Positions 60,083 through 64,000 of a stretch of 64,000 nt of DNA are shown here, piece after piece (the stretch's first letter is position 1; the number at the start of each line of letters is the position of its first letter). The stretch is taken from contig NZ_CP119766.1 of NCBI RefSeq assembly GCF_030378165.1, positions 5,890,001 through 5,954,000 of the forward strand, given 5' to 3'. The position numbers and the translations under genes were made by a program. The notes under the pieces are model-generated. The model did not search any database. It had not been told where the DNA came from and worked only from the letters and a program-made list of their open reading frames with translations. The DNA comes from Flavobacterium panacagri (lineage in GTDB: Bacteria; Bacteroidota; Bacteroidia; Flavobacteriales; Flavobacteriaceae).

Positions 60083-62251
60083 ATGAAAAGTCTAAAACTT
60101 ATTTCATCAGCCATTGCTATGCTTATATGTTTTGTAAGCATGGCGCAAGAAAGAACGATTACTGGAATCATTTCAGACAAATCCCAACAGTTGCTTCCGG
60201 GCGTAAACATTTTGAATCAGAATTCAAAAGTAAACGCCACAAGTGATTTCGATGGAAAATACAGCATTAAAGCTAAAACAGGAGACATGTTAGTTTTCAG
60301 TTTTATTGGATTTGAAACGCAAAGCCAAAAAGTTCAAAATTCAAATACAATTAATATACGATTAAATGAATACAACCAAACATTAAGCGAAGTTGTTGTA
60401 GTTGGCTACGGCACGAATAGTTCGGAATATGAAGACCGTAGTTATGCGCGTGCCGAAAGAAAAAAAGAAAAAAGAGATCTTTCTCAAGCAATACAAGGAA
60501 AAGTCGCTGGAGTTCAGGTTCAAAATAGTGTTGGATATGTTGCTGCTCCAAAACAAAGTTTTAAAATGCCAAGAGAATCTCCTTCCCTACCTCCAAAAAA
60601 TGAACCTTTATATATTATTGATGGAGTTCCTGCAAAAGCCAATCAAATGGCAAAAATTAATCCGAATGATATTGATAATGTTTCGGTTTTAAAAGATCAA
60701 GCGGCGACTTCGATTTATGGAAGTAAAGCTTCAAATGGCGTTGTTGTTATTTCTACTAAAAATAACCTTTATAAAAACCTTTCAGAAAAGGAATTAGATC
60801 AAAAATTAAACATTGTTCCAATTCCTGCTGAACCATCTCAAGAAGATTATGACTCTTTTGTAGAAAATGCTTTTGAAAGTCCAAAAACAGCACCGCTTTC
60901 TACTTTTTCTATTGATGTTGATAATGCTTCTTATACGAATATCAGACGTTTTTTAAATAATGGACAGCAAGTTCCAAAAGATGCCGTTCGTGTAGAAGAA
61001 ATGGTTAATTTTTTCAAATACACTTATCCACAGCCAAAAAACGAACATCCCTTTTCGATCAATACAGAAGTGAGCGATTCGCCTTGGAATGCAAATAATA
61101 AAATCCTAAAAATTGGTTTGCAGGGAAAAAATATTCCTACTGATGATTTACCTGCTTCAAATCTTGTTTTTCTGATTGATGTTTCGGGATCAATGAGCGA
61201 CATGAACAAATTGCCTTTACTAAAACAATCTTTAAAAATATTGGTTAACGAATTACGTCCAAAAGATAAAGTGGCCATTGTAGTTTATGCGGGTGCTGCA
61301 GGAATGGTTTTGCCACCAACTTCTGGTGACGAGAAAAAAACAATTATCGACGCTTTAGATAAATTACAATCTGGAGGAAGCACGGCTGGAGGAGCTGGAA
61401 TTGAACTGGCTTACAAAACGGCGACAGAAAATTTTATTAAAGGAGGAAACAATCGTGTAATTCTAGCAACTGACGGCGATTTTAACGTAGGAAGCTCTTC
61501 TAATACTGACATGGAAAAGCTAATCGAAGAGAAAAGAAAAACAGGCGTTTTCTTAACTTGTTTAGGTTATGGAATGGGCAATTACAAAGACAGTAAAATG
61601 GAAATTCTGGCCGATAAAGGAAATGGAAATTACGCGTACATCGACAACATTCAGGAAGCGAATCGTTTTTTAGGAAAAGAATTTAAAGGTTCAATGTTTG
61701 CTATCGCGAAAGATGTAAAAATCCAGATTGAATTCAACCCCAAACAAGTGCAATCGTATCGTTTGATTGGTTATGAAAATAGAAAACTGCGTCCAGAAGA
61801 CTTTAAAAATGATGCCATTGATGCTGGAGAATTAGGAAGTAATCATACCGTAACGGCTTTGTATGAAATTATCCCTGCTGGTGTAAAAAGCGATTATTTA
61901 ACAGCACAAACAGATGATTTAAAATACACTAAAACGGAAACCAATTCTAGTAATTACAGCAATGAATTGGCAACAGTAAAATTCCGTTACAAAAAACCTG
62001 ATGGCGAAAAAAGCATCGAAATGGTTCAGGTAATCGAGAATAAATCAATTGCTTTGAATAAGGCGAGTGATGATATGAAATTTAGTACTGCGGTAGCTTG
62101 GTTCGGATTGAAATTAAGAGATTCAAAATTAATTGCTGACAAATCATCAGAAGAAATTGCAAAACTGGCAAAACAAGGAAATTCAAATGATGGCGAAGGT
62201 TACAAAGCGGAGTTTATTCGTTTGGTGGAAGGTGCAAAACAATTTAATTAA
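60083..62251 (+). CDS. vWA-domain protein with CarboxypepD_reg and TonB-plug domains (YfbK-like)
   Basis: A 722-residue envelope protein. In order it has a signal peptide (1-22), a CarboxypepD_reg-like domain (about 24-95), an LSEVVVVGYG linker and a plug-like segment with YIIDG (177-181) and IYGSKASNGVVVIST (211-225). The YfbK N-terminal region (about 250-320) follows, then a von Willebrand A domain with MIDAS DVSGS (366-370) and ILATDGDFNVG, and a C-terminal DUF3520-like part. The first half copies a SusC-type receptor start, but no barrel follows. It is probably an outer-membrane-associated adhesion or sensing protein linked to the upstream sigma factor. Confidence 0.9.
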   Translation: MKSLKLISSAIAMLICFVSMAQERTITGIISDKSQQLLPGVNILNQNSKVNATSDFDGKYSIKAKTGDMLVFSFIGFETQSQKVQNSNTINIRLNEYNQTLSEVVVVGYGTNSSEYEDRSYARAERKKEKRDLSQAIQGKVAGVQVQNSVGYVAAPKQSFKMPRESPSLPPKNEPLYIIDGVPAKANQMAKINPNDIDNVSVLKDQAATSIYGSKASNGVVVISTKNNLYKNLSEKELDQKLNIVPIPAEPSQEDYDSFVENAFESPKTAPLSTFSIDVDNASYTNIRRFLNNGQQVPKDAVRVEEMVNFFKYTYPQPKNEHPFSINTEVSDSPWNANNKILKIGLQGKNIPTDDLPASNLVFLIDVSGSMSDMNKLPLLKQSLKILVNELRPKDKVAIVVYAGAAGMVLPPTSGDEKKTIIDALDKLQSGGSTAGGAGIELAYKTATENFIKGGNNRVILATDGDFNVGSSSNTDMEKLIEEKRKTGVFLTCLGYGMGNYKDSKMEILADKGNGNYAYIDNIQEANRFLGKEFKGSMFAIAKDVKIQIEFNPKQVQSYRLIGYENRKLRPEDFKNDAIDAGELGSNHTVTALYEIIPAGVKSDYLTAQTDDLKYTKTETNSSNYSNELATVKFRYKKPDGEKSIEMVQVIENKSIALNKASDDMKFSTAVAWFGLKLRDSKLIADKSSEEIAKLAKQGNSNDGEGYKAEFIRLVEGAKQFN

Positions 62252-62260
62252 TTACTGACA

Positions 62261-62623
62261 ATGAAAACTATAAACCTTCTTTTATTCTTTTTTCTGTTTA
62301 GTTATGTGGCAAAGGCGCAAGATAAATCTGCTTCTAAACCAACAAAAGACACGATTCGTGAGACAAAGATTTCATCTATTACAGAACCTAAGCCTGTTCA
62401 ACCTACTAAAATCATAATATGTGCTCCTTCTAAATCTGAGCTTATGCAAATTGTATACGTTTTAGACGGAAAGATTATTGACAAAGTAGAATTTAGTAAA
62501 ATCAATCCCAAAACTATTGAATCTGTAAAGGCGTTAAAGATGAACGAAGCAAAATCAATTTATGGAGAACGAGGAGCAAACGGAGCAATTATTCTGACCA
62601 GTAAAAAAATAAACCAAAAATAA
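62261..62623 (+). CDS. Small secreted protein with TonB-plug-like motif (120 aa)
   Basis: A signal peptide (MKTINLLLFFFLFSYVAKAQ) is followed by a low-complexity linker. At residues 66-114 comes a plug-like end: VYVLDGKIIDKVEF, then INPKTIESVKALKMNEAKSIYGERGANGAIILTSKK. The YGERGANGAI stretch is the best match to receptor plugs in this operon. The start is 9 bases after the vWA gene's stop, so it is co-transcribed. Function is unknown; it may pair with the other two plug-bearing proteins. Confidence 0.8.
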   Translation: MKTINLLLFFFLFSYVAKAQDKSASKPTKDTIRETKISSITEPKPVQPTKIIICAPSKSELMQIVYVLDGKIIDKVEFSKINPKTIESVKALKMNEAKSIYGERGANGAIILTSKKINQK

Positions 62624-62737
62624 TTTCTATTCTACAATAGGTGTTTAATATTCTTAGTCCAAATCGTAAATTACAATAATTAATAAATATTGTATTACAT
62701 TTGGGCTTTTTTCAAAATATTAATTTTTTATACTCGT

Positions 62738-63325
62738 ATGAACCCTATTTTAAGCCAAAATCTATTTTTAGTAAAAGAACATGTCGGAATGTTTAAAGCT
62801 GCTAACAACTACGACATTTACGATCCGCAGACAAATCAAATTATTATGAACTGCCGTGAAAACAATCTTGGTTTCTTTACCAAAGTATTGCGTTTTACAG
62901 ATTATAAAAGAGCTACTCCATTTAATATTGAAATCACAACAGCATCTGGCGAAAAGATAATTACTGTAAGAAGAGGCGTTGCCATCTTTAGATCGACAGT
63001 GGAAGTCCTTGACGAAAAAGATCGTTTGATTGGAACTTTCAAACAAAAATTCTTTTCTATAGGAGGAAAATTTGAAATCTTAGATAAAAATGAAAGACCT
63101 GTTGCTACTTTACAAGGAAAATGGACAGGATGGGATTTTAAATTCTCTCATGAAAACAAACAATTGGCTCAAGTAAATAAAAAATGGGCGGGATTAGGAA
63201 AAGAGTTTTTTACAAGTGCTGATAATTACGTTCTTCAAATTGAAGAGAATGTAGCTGCTGACAGTCCATTGAGACAATTGATTTTAGGAGCTGTCATGTG
63301 CATTGACATGGTTCTGAAAGAATAA
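62738..63325 (+). CDS. LURP-one-related / scramblase-like family protein
   Basis: From the ATG at 62738 the 195-residue product starts MNPILSQNLFLVKEHVGMFKAANNYDIYDPQTNQIIMNC. It shows repeated strands (TPFNIEITTASGEKIITVRRG, FEILDKNERPVATLQGKWTGWDFKF) typical of the tubby-like LURP-one/phospholipid-scramblase fold. A final hydrophobic helix near LILGAVMCIDMVL may touch the membrane. The role in bacteria is unclear. A TTG-initiated reading from 62690 is less likely because the ATG fits the family start. Confidence 0.82.
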   Translation: MNPILSQNLFLVKEHVGMFKAANNYDIYDPQTNQIIMNCRENNLGFFTKVLRFTDYKRATPFNIEITTASGEKIITVRRGVAIFRSTVEVLDEKDRLIGTFKQKFFSIGGKFEILDKNERPVATLQGKWTGWDFKFSHENKQLAQVNKKWAGLGKEFFTSADNYVLQIEENVAADSPLRQLILGAVMCIDMVLKE

Positions 63326-63388
63326 CGAAAAGTTGTTAAACTTAGATTAAGAAAATATTTTAAAGCATTATTTTAGTTTGCAAAAGCT

Positions 63389-63396
63389 TATTTTTG
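63389..63396 (+). promoter_or_regulatory. Candidate -7 box for the SDR gene
   Basis: TATTTTTG matches TAnnTTTG and lies 44 bases before the ATG at 63441. A TTTG lies only eight bases upstream, too close for a -33 element. Confidence 0.5.
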
Positions 63397-63440
63397 TAAG
63401 ACTTAAAATGATGCTTTCTGCATTTCAAAAAATTACCATC

Positions 63441-64000
63441 ATGACCGACTTAAAAAATAAAAATGCATTAATTACTGGTGCTGGAAAAGGAATTGGAAAA
63501 GCTGTTGCCATTGCTTTGGCAAAAGAAGGTGTAAACCTTATTTTAGTTTCTAGAACCAAAAGTGATATTGACCAATTGGCAGAAGAAACTTCAAAACTAG
63601 GCGTAAAAACTTTGGCTCTTTCTGCTGATGTTTCTGATATTAATTCTATCAATTCGGCCGTTGAAAAAGCAATCGCCGAATTTAAAAGTATTGACATTCT
63701 AATCAACAGCGCTGGAATTGCTTCTTTTGGAAAATTCTTAGAATTAGAACCGGAAGCCTGGGAAAGAATTATCCAAGTAAACTTAATGGGAACGTATTAC
63801 ACCACTCGCGCCGTTATTCCAAATATGATCGAAAGACAAACTGGAGATATTATTAATATTTCTTCAACTGCAGGTTTAAACGGAAACGCTTTAACAAGTG
63901 CTTACAGCGCTTCTAAATTTGCAGTTTTAGGTTTAACCGATTCTTTAATGCAGGAAATGAGAAAACACAATATTCGTGTTACAGCTTTAACGCCAAGTAC
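63441..64000 (+). CDS. SDR-family 3-oxoacyl-ACP reductase-like oxidoreductase (cut by window end)
   Basis: A classical short-chain dehydrogenase starting [30 protein letters not shown] with the NAD(P) glycine motif. [11 protein letters not shown] and the catalytic [24 protein letters not shown] (Ser, Tyr, Lys) are present. It resembles FabG-like enzymes, but such SDRs are broad and the substrate cannot be fixed. About 186 codons are visible and the 3' end lies beyond base 64000. Confidence 0.92.
   Translation, partial: MTDLKNKNALITGAGKGIGKAVAIALAKEGVNLILVSRTKSDIDQLAEETSKLGVKTLALSADVSDINSINSAVEKAIAEFKSIDILINSAGIASFGKFLELEPEAWERIIQVNLMGTYYTTRAVIPNMIERQTGDIINISSTAGLNGNALTSAYSASKFAVLGLTDSLMQEMRKHNIRVTALTPS

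Overview
The window looks like a chromosomal segment of a Flavobacterium (Bacteroidota). The DNA is AT-rich. Start codons mostly lack Shine-Dalgarno sequences, and many genes are preceded by the Bacteroidota -7 box TAnnTTTG. The gene families agree: a DUF4295 ribosomal-type protein beside rpmG/rpmB, a long SecA without the zinc tail, TonB-plug-like proteins, MeaB and PPK2. I found no tRNA, rRNA, CRISPR array, transposase or phage gene. No gene-free gap exceeds about 300 bases.

Layout. 1-9457: housekeeping genes, mostly on the minus strand: ftsY (partial), DUF4295-rpmG-rpmB, cinA, an FAH-family hydrolase with an Hpt protein, a DEDDh exonuclease, a 2-oxo acid dehydrogenase E2, a glycosyltransferase, an outer-membrane barrel and a small secreted protein. 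9665-13134: a DUF5009 membrane protein, a CpsB-like PHP phosphatase and a first polyprenyl-phosphate sugar transferase. 13285-27229: a Wzx/Wzy-type surface polysaccharide locus read leftward. Its genes, in transcription order, are a cytidylyltransferase, fcl, gmd, a flippase, an acyltransferase, a polymerase, two glycosyltransferases, a second acyltransferase, a WecG/TagA transferase, a second initiating sugar transferase, a Wza-like exporter and a Wzc-like tyrosine kinase. A candidate promoter precedes it and a hairpin terminator follows it.

27344-38429: mixed plus-strand genes including an Uup-type ABC-F ATPase, an FKBP lipoprotein, a LolD-type ATPase, a PduO-type adenosyltransferase and secA. 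38572-41490: a TrmH-family methyltransferase, then a tight three-gene unit of APS kinase, 2-oxoglutarate oxygenase and sulfotransferase. This is the best candidate here for a small uncharacterised modification pathway. 41656-50618: a sirtuin without cysteines, purB, a Kef-type antiporter, a 1-Cys peroxiredoxin, an AEC transporter, an Rrf2 regulator with an oxidoreductase that share a candidate operator, and meaB. 50710-57883: an LTA-synthase-like sulfatase, a MATE transporter, a small OMP, PPK2 and hypotheticals.

58120-62623: an ECF sigma factor, a membrane protein in the anti-sigma position, a duplicated carboxypeptidase-regulatory-like leader gene, a vWA protein and a small secreted protein. 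Three of these proteins carry an isolated TonB-receptor plug motif without any beta-barrel. The window ends in an SDR reductase cut at the edge.

Intergenic DNA carries several repeat families: long perfect inverted repeats, short palindromes, and arrays of strict 7-bp or 8-bp period. Two heptad copies 12 kb apart match at 31 of 36 positions.
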